Origin: Paracoccus limosus
Lineage (GTDB): Bacteria; Pseudomonadota; Alphaproteobacteria; Rhodobacterales; Rhodobacteraceae
Assembly: GCF_009711185.1 (NCBI RefSeq)
Contig: NZ_WMIF01000029.1
Coordinates: forward strand, 1 to 44,973
Direction of reading: 5' to 3'
Length of the DNA: 44,973 bases
Position numbers and translations under genes: made by a program. This document shows positions 15,800-24,480 of the stretch, piece by piece. Numbering within the stretch: the first letter of the stretch is position 1; every line of letters begins with the position of its first letter. Under the pieces are notes generated by a model that was not told the DNA's origin, searched no databases, and saw only the letters and a list, made by a program, of their open reading frames with translations.

Positions 15800-16627
15800 A
15801 TGACCCAGACAATGACTTTCCGCCCGTTCGGGGCCGAGCATCTCGACGCCGCCCTGCGCCTGTCGCGCGCCGCCGGCTGGCCACATCGGCGCGAAGACTG
15901 GGCATTGATCGCCGGGCTTAGCAAGGGCGTGGTGGCACTGGATGGCGACAGCGTGGTGGCGACCGCGCTGACCACCGCCTTTGGCGATGCCGCCATGGCC
16001 AATATGATCATCGTCGACGAGGCGATGCGCGGCCGTGGCCTTGGGCGCGAGATCATGCAGCGCGCGCTGGCGCTGGCCGAGCCGCTGGAATGGCGGCTGG
16101 TCGCCACCGCCTCGGGCCTGCCGCTGTATCAAAAGCTGGGTTTCGTCGAATGCGGGCGGGTGCATCAGCATCAGGCCGCCCTGCCCGCGCTGACCGCGCC
16201 CCGGGGCGTGCGCGCGGCGACCGCAGCCGACCTGCCCACGCTCATCGCAATGGACCGCGCCGCCACCGGCGCCGACCGCGCCGCGCTGCTGGCGCAGCTG
16301 GCCGGGTCGGGACAGATCGCGCTGGCCGAGGGCAAGGGCTTTGCCATGCTGCGCGACTTTGGCCGCGGCCAGCTGGCCGGCCCCGTGGTGGCCAGGGACG
16401 AGGGCGTGGCCCGCGACCTGCTGAGCCATCTGCTGGCCGGAAAGGCAGGACAGTTCATGCGCGTCGATACGGTGCAGGATTCGGGCAGCGCGCCCGGTCT
16501 TTCGCAATGGCTCGTCGACATCGGCCTGCCGCAGGTCGATACCGGCATCGCGATGCGGCGCGGCAGCTTGCCGCCGCAGGCCGGCGGCTTTCACCGCTTT
16601 GCCCTGGCCGCGCAGGCTCTTGGCTGA
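15800..16627 (+). CDS. Tandem GNAT-fold N-acetyltransferase (YitH-like)
   Basis: The 275-residue protein starts with a GNAT domain (about residues 5-130) whose acetyl-CoA loop is DEAMRGRGLGREIMQRAL, followed by LPLYQKLGFVECG. A second, diverged GNAT-like domain (about 140-275) begins VRAATAADLPTLIAMDRAATG. This two-domain form is that of the uncharacterised YitH-type family. A paralogue of nearly the same length lies at 27245. I chose the ATG at 15800 rather than 15773 because GAGAGG lies 7 bases before it and 15773 falls inside the palindrome. The aminotransferase starts 15 bases after its stop, so the two are co-transcribed. Acetylation of an amine intermediate, later released by the M20 deacylase, is a guess. 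Confidence 0.8.
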   Translation: MTQTMTFRPFGAEHLDAALRLSRAAGWPHRREDWALIAGLSKGVVALDGDSVVATALTTAFGDAAMANMIIVDEAMRGRGLGREIMQRALALAEPLEWRLVATASGLPLYQKLGFVECGRVHQHQAALPALTAPRGVRAATAADLPTLIAMDRAATGADRAALLAQLAGSGQIALAEGKGFAMLRDFGRGQLAGPVVARDEGVARDLLSHLLAGKAGQFMRVDTVQDSGSAPGLSQWLVDIGLPQVDTGIAMRRGSLPPQAGGFHRFALAAQALG

Positions 16628-16642
16628 CAAGAAAGGTATATC

Positions 16643-18016
16643 ATGCTCAGCAATTCCACCATCGAACTGGACCGGGCGCATCTGGTCCATTCCGTCGCCT
16701 CGTGGCGCGGGCACGAAAAGGCGGGCGTGCGCCTGCTGTCGTCGGCCAAGGGCGCGACCGTCACAGATGCCGAGGGGCGCGAGCTGCTGGACGGCTTTGC
16801 CGGCCTGTGGTGCGTCAATGCCGGCTATGGCCAAGAGCATATCATCGAGGCGGCCACCCGGCAGCTGCGCGAGCTGCCCTATGCCACTGGCTATTTCGGC
16901 CTCGGCTCCGAGCCGGCGGCGCAGTTGGCGGCGCGGCTGGCCGATCATGCGCCCGGCGACCTGAACCACGTCTATTTCACGCTGGGCGGCTCGGACGCGG
17001 TGGACAGCACCGTGCGCTTTGCCCGCTATTACTGGCATTCCAAGGACCAACCGCAGCGCGATCAGTTCATCTCGGTGATGAATGGCTATCACGGCTCGTC
17101 GACCGTGGGCGCCGGGCTGACCGCCCTTCCGGCCTTCCATGCCGGTTTCGGCGTGCCGCTGGACTGGCAGCACAAGATTTCGTCGCATTACGCCTATCGC
17201 AACCCGGTCGGCAGCGATCCGGCAGCGATCATTGCGGCCTCGGTCGCCGAGCTGCGCGCCAAGATCGAGGCGATCGGCCCCGAGCGCGTCGCCGCCTTCT
17301 ATGTCGAGCCGATTCAGGGCTCGGGCGGCGTGCTGGTGCCGCCGGCGGGCTGGGTCGCGGCCCTGCATGCGGTCTGCAAGGAACATGGCATCCTGTTCGT
17401 CGCTGATGAGGTCATCACCGGCTTTGGCCGCACCGGGCCGATGTTTGCCTGCACCGAGGAAGGCATCGTCCCCGACATGATGACCACCGCCAAGGGGCTG
17501 ACCTCGGGCTATGTGCCGATGGGCGCGGTGTTCCTGTCGCAGCATGTCTATGACACCATCGCCGATGGCGCGGGTGCGGCGGCGGTCGGCCATGGCCAGA
17601 CCTATTCCGCCCATCCGGTCAGCGCCGCCGTCGGGCTGGCGGTGCTGGATCTTTACGAAGGCGGGCTGCTGGAAAACGGCGTCAAGATGGGTGCGCGGCT
17701 GCTGGCCGGGCTGGAAAGCCTGTCGGATCACCCGCTGGTCGGCGAGGTGCGCGGGCGCGGCATGCTGGCCGCCGTCGAGCTGGTCACCGACAAGGCGAAC
17801 AAGACGCCGCTGCCGGCCGCCGCCGCCCCTTCAAGCCGCATCTTCGACCGGGCGTGGCAGAACGGGCTGGTCATCCGCGCCTTTGCGCAGGGCGTGCTGG
17901 GCTATGCGCCGCCGCTGTGCTGCACCGAGGCCGAGATCGACCAGATCGTCGCCCGCACCCGGCTGACGCTGGACCAGACGCTGGCCGATCCCGACGTCCG
18001 CGCGGCCATGGCCTGA
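16643..18016 (+). CDS. Class III aminotransferase (putrescine/omega-amino acid-pyruvate type)
   Basis: A 457-residue PLP enzyme. It has GLWCVNAGYG, NGYHGSSTVGAGLT (phosphate and ring contacts), the acidic pair in LFVADEVITGFGRTG, and PLP-binding Lys284 in TTAKGLTSGYVPMGA. The length and the N-terminal HLVHSVASW resemble the SpuC/omega-transaminase branch, which moves a terminal amino group from putrescine, beta-alanine or similar amines to pyruvate, making an aldehyde. The gene follows the acetyltransferase by 15 bases and overlaps the reductase gene by one base (TGATG). Its aldehyde product would suit the dehydrogenases of the island. Substrate assignment to putrescine is an inference from family. 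Confidence 0.87.
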   Translation: MLSNSTIELDRAHLVHSVASWRGHEKAGVRLLSSAKGATVTDAEGRELLDGFAGLWCVNAGYGQEHIIEAATRQLRELPYATGYFGLGSEPAAQLAARLADHAPGDLNHVYFTLGGSDAVDSTVRFARYYWHSKDQPQRDQFISVMNGYHGSSTVGAGLTALPAFHAGFGVPLDWQHKISSHYAYRNPVGSDPAAIIAASVAELRAKIEAIGPERVAAFYVEPIQGSGGVLVPPAGWVAALHAVCKEHGILFVADEVITGFGRTGPMFACTEEGIVPDMMTTAKGLTSGYVPMGAVFLSQHVYDTIADGAGAAAVGHGQTYSAHPVSAAVGLAVLDLYEGGLLENGVKMGARLLAGLESLSDHPLVGEVRGRGMLAAVELVTDKANKTPLPAAAAPSSRIFDRAWQNGLVIRAFAQGVLGYAPPLCCTEAEIDQIVARTRLTLDQTLADPDVRAAMA

Positions 18017-18930
18017 TGGCGGTCCTGTTCCTGTCGACGCCGGAACGGGCGCAGGTGTTCCGCCGCGCCTTTGCCGAGGCGCTGCCCGATGTGGAGTTTC
18101 ACGTCGGGCAGGCCCCGGACCCGGCGGCGGTGCGCTGGCTGATCACCTGGGCTGCACCCAGGGATCTGGCGCGGCGCTGGCCGAACCTGCGGCTGACCTT
18201 TTCGGTCGGGGCGGGCGTGGACCAGTTCGACCAAAGCGCGATCCCGGCCCATGTCGGTATCGTGCGCATGCTGGAGCCGGGCATCGCCGCGCAGATGGGC
18301 GAATATGCCAGCATGGCGGTTCTGGCCATGCATCGTGACCTGCCTGCCTATCTGGCCCGGCAGGCGCGCGGCGAATGGCAGGCGGGCACCAACCTGCCCG
18401 CCGCGCGCCGTCGCGTCGGCGTCATGGGGCTGGGCCGGCTGGGCCTGACGGTCATCGACCGGCTGCGCCCCTTTGGCTTTGATCTGGCCGGCTACAGCCG
18501 CAGCGAAAAGCGGATCGAGGGCGTGGCCTGCCATACCGACCTGCCCGCGTTTCTGGCCCGCACCGACATCCTGCTGTGCCTGATGCCGCTGACGCCCGAA
18601 ACCACCGGCATGCTGGATGCGGCGCTGTTTGCGCAGCTGCCGCGCGGGGCGCGGCTGGTCCATGCCGGGCGCGGCGCGCAGCTGGTGACAGCGGACCTGC
18701 TGGCCGCGCTCGACAGCGGGCAGATCGCGGCGGCCATGCTGGACGTGACCGACCCCGAGCCGCTGCCGCCCAGCCATCCGCTGTGGCAGCGCCCCGAGGT
18801 GATCGTGACCCCGCATGTCGCCAGCCAGACCGACGCGGCCGAGGGCGCGGCCCATGTCATCGCCGGGATCAAGGCCGATCTGGCCGGCCACGCGCCCCCC
18901 GGCCTTGTCGATCGCGGCAAGGGCTATTGA
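18016..18930 (+). CDS. Glyoxylate/hydroxypyruvate reductase A-type 2-hydroxyacid dehydrogenase
   Basis: The 304-residue protein is a D-2-hydroxyacid dehydrogenase of the GhrA branch. It has the Rossmann motif VGVMGLGRLGLTV (about residues 136-148), the active Arg in HAGRGAQLV, Glu in DPEPLPPSHPLW and His in VTPHVAS. These enzymes reduce glyoxylate, hydroxypyruvate or other 2-keto acids with NAD(P)H. Its start overlaps the aminotransferase stop by one base, so translation is coupled. In this setting it may reduce a keto acid formed by transamination or oxidation. It ends the three-gene operon GNAT-aminotransferase-reductase. Confidence 0.85.
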   Translation: MAVLFLSTPERAQVFRRAFAEALPDVEFHVGQAPDPAAVRWLITWAAPRDLARRWPNLRLTFSVGAGVDQFDQSAIPAHVGIVRMLEPGIAAQMGEYASMAVLAMHRDLPAYLARQARGEWQAGTNLPAARRRVGVMGLGRLGLTVIDRLRPFGFDLAGYSRSEKRIEGVACHTDLPAFLARTDILLCLMPLTPETTGMLDAALFAQLPRGARLVHAGRGAQLVTADLLAALDSGQIAAAMLDVTDPEPLPPSHPLWQRPEVIVTPHVASQTDAAEGAAHVIAGIKADLAGHAPPGLVDRGKGY

Positions 18931-18955
18931 GCGATTTCGCGAACGAGCCGCAATT

Positions 18956-18970
18956 CGGCATTTTATGCTG
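18956..18970. promoter_or_regulatory. Shared palindrome, copy B (CGGCAT-TTT-ATGCTG)
   Basis: The site matches CSGCAT-N3-ATGCSG with one outer mismatch; the inner GCAT-TTT-ATGC is perfect. It begins 26 bases after the reductase stop and lies about 300 bases upstream of the importer. Confidence 0.45.
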
Positions 18971-19076
18971 CACCCACGGCTTATTCGACGCAATGCGCGC
19001 CGGGTTCCGCCCGAAAGTAGTCGTCGATAGCAAGACTGGACGCGATCCCGGCAGCAGATCGGGACGAAAGAAAAAG

Positions 19077-19091
19077 CGGCATTTCATGCCG
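19077..19091. promoter_or_regulatory. Shared palindrome, copy D (CGGCAT-TTC-ATGCCG)
   Basis: A perfect 6-bp-arm palindrome with a 3-base centre, about 170 bases before the substrate-binding protein gene. Together with copy B it forms a pair spaced by about 11.5 helical turns. Confidence 0.5.
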
Positions 19092-19260
19092 GAACACGGG
19101 GAAGACCGCAGCGCCTGAACAAGGCCGCGCCACCCTGCGAATCCCGGCGACATGAACATTTCCCGGCGGGCGCCTGGCCCGGCGGGAAGAGCTGGCCCGC
19201 AGGTCACCACCTGATCCGGGCGCCCATCAGCGCGGCACGCGCCTCAACAGGGAAGCAAGA

Positions 19261-20871
19261 ATGACCAAGGACATCACCAACTGGACCGCTTCGGATGACT
19301 GCATGGTCGAAAGCGCCATGCGCCGGGGTGCCTCGCGCCGCGAATTGCTGCGCATGTTCATGGCGGGCGGCGTCGCCTTTGCCGCCGCCGGCACCGTGCT
19401 GGGCCGCGCCGGCGCCGCGCTGGCCGCCACCCCTGTCCGCGGCGGCCACCTGATCGGCGCCTCGGCCGCCGGCTCGACCGCCGATACGCTGGACCCGGCC
19501 AAGGCCTCGGCCCAGATCGACTATGTCCGCATCAGCTCGCTTTACAACCGCCTGACCTTCCTCAACGGCAAGGGTCAGATCGACATGGAACTGGCCGACA
19601 GCATCGAGACCAAGGATGCCAAGACCTGGACCATCAAGCTGAAAAAGGATGTGACCTTCCACGACGGCAAGACGCTGGACGCCGAGGATGTGGTGTTCTC
19701 GCTGCAGCGCCATCTGGACGAAAGCGTCGGCTCCAAGGTCAATGCCATGGCCAAGCAGATGACCGGCATCAAGGCGCTGGACGCCTCGACCGTCGAGATC
19801 ACGCTGGCCGCCGCCAATGCCGACCTGCCCACGATCCTTGCGCTGCACCATTTCATGATCGTGGCCAGGGGCACCACCGATTTCAGCAAGGGCAACGGCA
19901 CCGGCGCCTTCGTGCTGGAAAGCTTTGAGCCGGGCGTGAAATCGCTGATGAAGCGCAACGACAATTACTTCAAGCCCAATGCCCCCTATGTCGACAGCTT
20001 CGAATGTTTCGCCATTCCCGACGTGACCGCGCGCGTCAATGCGCTGATCTCGGGCGATGTGCATGTCGCGGCCTCGATCAAGCCGCAGGCGCTGCGTCTG
20101 GTCGAAGCTGCCGGCGGCATCGACGTGGTGCGCAACATCTCGGGCAATTACACCAACCTCAACATGCGGCTCGACATGGCGCCGGGCGACAAGGCCGCCT
20201 TTGTCGAGGGCATGAAATACCTGCTGAACCGCGAGCTGATCCAGAAATCCGTGGTGCGCGGTCTGGCCGAGATCGCCAATGACCAGCCGGTCTCGCCCTC
20301 GGACCGCTATTACAACCCCGAGGTCAAGCCGCGCGAATTCGACCCCGAGCGCGCCAAGGCGCTGTTCGAAAAGGCGGGGCTTCTGGGCCAGTCGATCCCG
20401 GTCGTCGCCTCGGACGCGGCCGATTACTCGGTCGAGATGGCCACCGTGCTGCAACAGGCCGGTTCGGCCATCGGCATGAAGCTGGACATCCAGCGCATGC
20501 CCGCCGACGGCTACTGGTCGAAATACTGGCTGGTGGCGCCGGTGCATTTCGGCAATATCAACCCGCGCCCGACGCCCGATATCCTGTTCTCGCTGCTCTA
20601 TACCTCGGACGCGCCGTGGAACGAGAGCAAGTTCAGCGATCCCAAATTCGACGCCATGGTCGCCGAGGCCCGCGGCACGCTGGACGAGGCGCGCCGCAAG
20701 GAGATCTATGGCGAATGCCAGCAGATCGTCTCGGACCGGGCCGGCACCGCGATCCCGGTCTGGCTGTCGAACGTCGATGCCAAGACCAGCAAGCTGCAGG
20801 GGTTCGAAACCAACCCGCTGGGCGGCCAGATGGGCTATACCATGGCCGAACACGTCTGGTTCCAGGCCTGA
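19261..20871 (+). CDS. ABC transporter substrate-binding protein, peptide/opine type (SBP_bac_5)
   Basis: The 536-residue periplasmic protein belongs to the DppA/OppA-like family 5. A long N-region is followed by a twin-arginine-like SRRELLRMF (Arg26-Arg27), a hydrophobic stretch and a likely cleavage site near AALA-ATP (about residue 55), which suggests Tat export of a folded protein. The mature part shows TLDPAKASAQIDY, the solute-binding signature region HDGKTLDAEDVVFSLQRHL, and NPRPTPDILFSLLYT. GGGAAGCAAGA precedes the ATG. It heads a four-gene importer operon with two permeases and a fused ATPase. Relatives bind peptides, opines, nickel or agrocinopines; in this setting a modified amino acid or amine is likely. 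Confidence 0.87.
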   Translation: MTKDITNWTASDDCMVESAMRRGASRRELLRMFMAGGVAFAAAGTVLGRAGAALAATPVRGGHLIGASAAGSTADTLDPAKASAQIDYVRISSLYNRLTFLNGKGQIDMELADSIETKDAKTWTIKLKKDVTFHDGKTLDAEDVVFSLQRHLDESVGSKVNAMAKQMTGIKALDASTVEITLAAANADLPTILALHHFMIVARGTTDFSKGNGTGAFVLESFEPGVKSLMKRNDNYFKPNAPYVDSFECFAIPDVTARVNALISGDVHVAASIKPQALRLVEAAGGIDVVRNISGNYTNLNMRLDMAPGDKAAFVEGMKYLLNRELIQKSVVRGLAEIANDQPVSPSDRYYNPEVKPREFDPERAKALFEKAGLLGQSIPVVASDAADYSVEMATVLQQAGSAIGMKLDIQRMPADGYWSKYWLVAPVHFGNINPRPTPDILFSLLYTSDAPWNESKFSDPKFDAMVAEARGTLDEARRKEIYGECQQIVSDRAGTAIPVWLSNVDAKTSKLQGFETNPLGGQMGYTMAEHVWFQA

Positions 20872-20927
20872 GGGCACCAACCGATGCGGGCTGATCGGCC
20901 CGCATCCCTGCCGGGAAGGGATGGCGG

Positions 20928-21881
20928 ATGAATTCACAGGTTCTCAGACTGGTCATGGGCCGGTTGGGCGTGGCGGCGGTGACGCTGCTGATCGTCTCGC
21001 TGGTGGTGTTCGGCGCGACCCAGATGCTGCCCGGCGACGTGGCCGAGATCCTGCTGGGGCAGGCCGCGACCCCCGAGGCCGTGGCCGGCCTGCGTCAGGC
21101 CATGCATCTGGACCAGCCGGCGCTGTGGCAATACGGCCATTGGCTGTGGGGGCTGGCGCAGGGCGATCTCGGCACCTCCTATGCCAATAACATGCCGGTG
21201 GCGCAGCTGATCGGCGGCCGGCTGGTCAACACGCTGCGGCTGGCCGCGGTGACGGCGGCGATCGCGGTGCCGCTGGCGCTGACGCTGGGCATCACCTGCG
21301 CCATGTATCGCGGCAGCCTTTACGACCGCGTGGTCAGCGCCGGCGTCATCGGCGTGATCTCGGTCCCGGAATTCATGATCGCGACGCTGGCGGTGCTGAT
21401 CTTTGCCGTCTGGCTGAAATGGCTGCCGGCGCTGTCGCTGGGCAATGACATTTCCAGCATCGGCCAGATGCTCAGGGCCTTTGCCATGCCGGTGATCACC
21501 CTGCTGTGCGTCATCTGCGCGCAGATGATCCGCATGACGCGGGCGGCGATGATCTCGGTGCTTGACAGCCCCTATGTGGAAATGGCGCTGCTCAAGGGCG
21601 CCTCGCGCCCGCGCATGGTGCTGCACCACGCCCTGCCCAATGCCGTGGGTCCGATCGTCAACGCGGTGGCGCTGTCGCTGTCCTACCTGTTCGGCGGCGT
21701 CATCATCGTCGAGACCGTCTTCAACTATCCCGGCGTCGCCCGGCTGATGGTGGACAGCGTCGCCACCCGCGACCTGCCGCTGATCCAGGCCTGCGCCATG
21801 ATCTTTTGCATCGGCTATCTGTCGCTGATCACCTTTGCCGATGTCATCGCCATCCTGTCCAACCCGAGGCTGCGCAAGTAA
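20928..21881 (+). CDS. ABC transporter permease, DppB type
   Basis: The 317-residue inner-membrane protein has about six hydrophobic segments. The N-terminal VSLVVFGATQMLPGDVAEIL and the EAA-type loop EMALLKGASRPRMVLHHALP are typical of the first permease of peptide-type importers. The conserved NAVGPIVNAVALSLSYLFGG follows. It begins 57 bases after the binding-protein gene and its TAA shares a base with the next ATG (TAATG). It forms the channel together with the permease at 21881. Confidence 0.87.
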   Translation: MNSQVLRLVMGRLGVAAVTLLIVSLVVFGATQMLPGDVAEILLGQAATPEAVAGLRQAMHLDQPALWQYGHWLWGLAQGDLGTSYANNMPVAQLIGGRLVNTLRLAAVTAAIAVPLALTLGITCAMYRGSLYDRVVSAGVIGVISVPEFMIATLAVLIFAVWLKWLPALSLGNDISSIGQMLRAFAMPVITLLCVICAQMIRMTRAAMISVLDSPYVEMALLKGASRPRMVLHHALPNAVGPIVNAVALSLSYLFGGVIIVETVFNYPGVARLMVDSVATRDLPLIQACAMIFCIGYLSLITFADVIAILSNPRLRK

Positions 21882-22723
21882 TGGCTGTTTCTCCCCTCTC
21901 GATGCGCCGTCTGGGCTATCACGTCACCTGGACCGGCATTCTGGCGGCGCTGATCGTGCTGTTCTGGGCGGTCATCGCCATCATCGGCCCCTCGCTGATG
22001 CCGCATGATCCCGGCGAGATCGTCGATTTCGATTACTTTGGCCCGATGAGCAAGGCGCTGTGGTTCGGCTCGGACTATCTGGGGCGGGACATGGTGTCGC
22101 GCATCCTGATGGGCGCGCGCTATACGGTGGGTATCTCGCTGGCGGCGGTCTGTCTGGCCTGCGCCAGCGGGGCGCTGCTGGGCATGACGGCGGCGGTGAC
22201 CGGCGGCTGGTTCGACACGCTGCTGTCGCGGTTTCTGGATGCGCTGAACTCGATCCCGTCGAAGCTGTTCGGTCTGGTCATGGTCGCGGCCGTGGGCTCG
22301 TCGATCCCGGTGCTGATCCTTGTGCTGGCGGTGATCTATACGCCGGGCAGCTATCGCTTCGCACGCGCGTTGGCCGTCAATATCAACACCATGGATTACG
22401 TCACCGTGGCGCGGGCGCGCGGCGAACGCACCCCCTATCTGATCCTGCACGAGATCCTGCCCAACATGACCGGCCCGGTGCTGGCCGATATCGGGCTGCG
22501 CTTTGTCTTTATCGTGCTGCTGCTGTCGGGGTTGTCGTTCCTTGGGCTTGGCGTGCAGCCGCCCTATGCCGACTGGGGCAGTCTGGTGCGGGAAAACATC
22601 GGCGGCCTGCCCTTTGGCGCCCCCGCCGTCATCATCCCCAGCCTTGCCATCGCCAGCCTGACGATCAGCGTCAACCTGCTGATCGACAACCTGCCCGTCA
22701 AGATCCGCGATCGGAGCGCCTGA
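21881..22723 (+). CDS. ABC transporter permease, DppC type
   Basis: The 280-residue second permease has an N-terminal helix (LAALIVLFWAVIAIIGPSLM) and the SDYLGRDMVSRILMGARYT segment characteristic of DppC-like proteins. The EAA loop is YVTVARARGERTPYLILHEILPN. The ATG at 21881 overlaps the preceding stop by one base, and the stop overlaps the ATPase start by one base (TGATG). Further upstream the frame is open but only antisense-like in composition, so the overlap start is preferred. It pairs with the DppB-type permease. Confidence 0.87.
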   Translation: MAVSPLSMRRLGYHVTWTGILAALIVLFWAVIAIIGPSLMPHDPGEIVDFDYFGPMSKALWFGSDYLGRDMVSRILMGARYTVGISLAAVCLACASGALLGMTAAVTGGWFDTLLSRFLDALNSIPSKLFGLVMVAAVGSSIPVLILVLAVIYTPGSYRFARALAVNINTMDYVTVARARGERTPYLILHEILPNMTGPVLADIGLRFVFIVLLLSGLSFLGLGVQPPYADWGSLVRENIGGLPFGAPAVIIPSLAIASLTISVNLLIDNLPVKIRDRSA

Positions 22724-24360
22724 TGCCGAACCTCGTCGAAATCCGCGACCTGCGCATCGAGGCCACCTCGGACGCCGGCAACAAGCTGCAGATCATCAAG
22801 GGTGTCGATCTCGACATCGCCGCCGGCGAGATCGTCGCCCTGATCGGCGAAAGCGGCTCGGGCAAAACCACGATCGCGCTTAGCCTGATGGGCCATACCC
22901 GGCGCGGCTGCGCCATCACCGGCGGCGCCATCCGTCTGGACGGGCGCGACGTGGTCGGCATGACCGAACGCCAGCGCGCCGCCCTGCGCGGCACCGAGGT
23001 CGCCTATGTCCCGCAAAGCGCCGCCGCCGCCTTCAACCCGGCGGTGCGGCTGATCGACCAGGTGGTCGAGGTCACGCGCATCCACCGCCTGATGCCCATG
23101 GCCGAGGCCCGCAAGAAGGCCATCGAGCTGTTTCGCGCGTTGGCCCTGCCCGATCCCGACACCATCGGCCAGCGTTACCCGCATCAGGTCTCGGGCGGGC
23201 AATTGCAGCGGCTGTCGGCGGCGATGGCGTTGATCGGCGGGCCCAAGCTGGTGATCTTTGACGAGCCGACCACGGCGCTGGACGTGACCACCCAGATCGA
23301 GGTGCTGCGCGCCTTCAAATCGGTGATGAAGGCCGGCGGCATGGCCGGGGTCTATGTCAGCCATGATCTGGCCGTCGTCGCCCAGATCGCCGACCGCATC
23401 GTCGTGCTGAAGGGCGGCGAGGTGCAAGAGACCGGCACCACCGAACAGATCCTGCATGCCCCCGCCGATGCCTATACGCGCGAACTTCTGTCGGCCTTCG
23501 AGCCGGTGGCCTTTGCCCGCGCGCAGGACATTGCCCCCGCCAGGGTGCCGGTGCTGGAGATGTCGCATGTCTTCGCGGGCTACGGCCCGATCGGCCCCGA
23601 CCGGATGCCGCACAAGCTGGTGCTGCGCGATGTCAGCTGCCGGCTGGATCGCGGCCGCAATCTGGGCGTGATCGGCGAAAGCGGCTCGGGCAAGTCCACC
23701 TTGGCGCGCGCCATGGCCGGGCTTTTGCCGCCGGCGGGCGGCAAGGTGCTGCTGGATGGCGCGCTGCTGGAACCCGCCGCCCATCAGCGCAGCAAGGAAG
23801 AACTGCGCCGGTTGCAGATCGTGTTCCAGCTGGCTGATACCGCGCTGAACCCGCAGCGGGCCATCGGCGACATCCTTGGCCGGCCGCTGGGCTTTTATCA
23901 CGGGCTGCGCGGCGGGGCAAAACAGGCCCGCGTCGCCGAGCTTCTGGACATGGTGCGGCTGCCGCGCAGCATGATCCACCGCCTGCCGGGCGAGCTGTCG
24001 GGCGGCCAGAAACAGCGGGTGAACCTTGCCCGGGCGCTGGCGGCCAATCCCGAGGTGATCCTGTGCGACGAGGTCACCTCGGCGCTGGATACGGTGGTGG
24101 CGGCGGCGGTGATCGAACTGCTCAAGGAATTGCAGCGCGAGCTGGACCTGTCCTATGTCTTCATCAGCCACGACCTGTCGACCGTGCAGGCGATCTGCGA
24201 CGAGGTCATGGTGATGAGCCAGGGCGAGGTGGTCGATACCTTGCGCGCCGACCAGTTGCCCGATGGCGCCCGCCACCCCTATTCGCGGCTGCTGTTCAGC
24301 TCGGTGCCGCAGCTCGATCCCGGCTGGCTGGACCGCGTGCCGCTGCGCGCCGGGGTTTAG
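22723..24360 (+). CDS. Fused ABC transporter ATPase (DppD-DppF tandem)
   Basis: This 545-residue protein contains two complete nucleotide-binding domains. The first (about residues 1-255) has Walker A IGESGSGKTT, signature VSGGQLQRLS, Walker B LVIFDEPTT. The second (about 285-545) has GESGSGKST, LSGGQKQRVNLA and VILCDEVTSALD. In many peptide importers these are two genes; here one polypeptide provides both ATP sites. The start at 22723 overlaps the permease stop. It energises uptake by the permeases at 20928 and 21881. In the second domain Walker B reads CDEV rather than DEPT, a known variation in DppF-like domains. Confidence 0.9.
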   Translation: MPNLVEIRDLRIEATSDAGNKLQIIKGVDLDIAAGEIVALIGESGSGKTTIALSLMGHTRRGCAITGGAIRLDGRDVVGMTERQRAALRGTEVAYVPQSAAAAFNPAVRLIDQVVEVTRIHRLMPMAEARKKAIELFRALALPDPDTIGQRYPHQVSGGQLQRLSAAMALIGGPKLVIFDEPTTALDVTTQIEVLRAFKSVMKAGGMAGVYVSHDLAVVAQIADRIVVLKGGEVQETGTTEQILHAPADAYTRELLSAFEPVAFARAQDIAPARVPVLEMSHVFAGYGPIGPDRMPHKLVLRDVSCRLDRGRNLGVIGESGSGKSTLARAMAGLLPPAGGKVLLDGALLEPAAHQRSKEELRRLQIVFQLADTALNPQRAIGDILGRPLGFYHGLRGGAKQARVAELLDMVRLPRSMIHRLPGELSGGQKQRVNLARALAANPEVILCDEVTSALDTVVAAAVIELLKELQRELDLSYVFISHDLSTVQAICDEVMVMSQGEVVDTLRADQLPDGARHPYSRLLFSSVPQLDPGWLDRVPLRAGV

Positions 24361-24407
24361 GGCGCGGGCCGGGCGGCGGCCCTCGCGTTTCCCCCATCAG
24401 CGGCCCG

Positions 24408-24424
24408 CAGAACCTGGCGTTCTG
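24408..24424. promoter_or_regulatory. Inverted repeat upstream of the mini-ORF promoter
   Basis: CAGAAC-N5-GTTCTG has perfect 6-bp arms and lies 22 bases before the predicted -35 box. This is a usual place for an activator site. Confidence 0.35.
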
Positions 24425-24446
24425 TCTGGGCGAACGCCGCCGGCCT

Positions 24447-24474
24447 TTGCCGCGACGCCCCGCGCCCCTATCTT
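24447..24474 (+). promoter_or_regulatory. Predicted promoter giving a leaderless start at the mini-ORF
   Basis: TTGCCG (24447-24452) and TATCTT (24469-24474) are separated by 16 bases. Transcription would begin about 24480-24482, on the ATG of the mini-ORF. This is a prediction from sequence only. Confidence 0.45.
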
Positions 24475-24480
24475 CGGTGC

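Larger units (their letters stand above)
18931..19260. other. Control region before the ABC importer operon
   Basis: There is no gene here. The stretch carries two copies of the shared palindrome (18956-18970 and 19077-19091), centred 121 bases apart. Just downstream a purine-rich stretch (ending GGGAAGCAAGA at 19251-19260) gives the importer its ribosome site. I could not place a convincing -35/-10 pair. Confidence 0.5.

Noticed and set aside
15773..15800. Upstream ATG at 15773 as the start of the first tandem GNAT
   Set aside because: It lies inside the perfect palindrome and has no ribosome site, whereas the ATG at 15800 has GAGAGG at the right distance.
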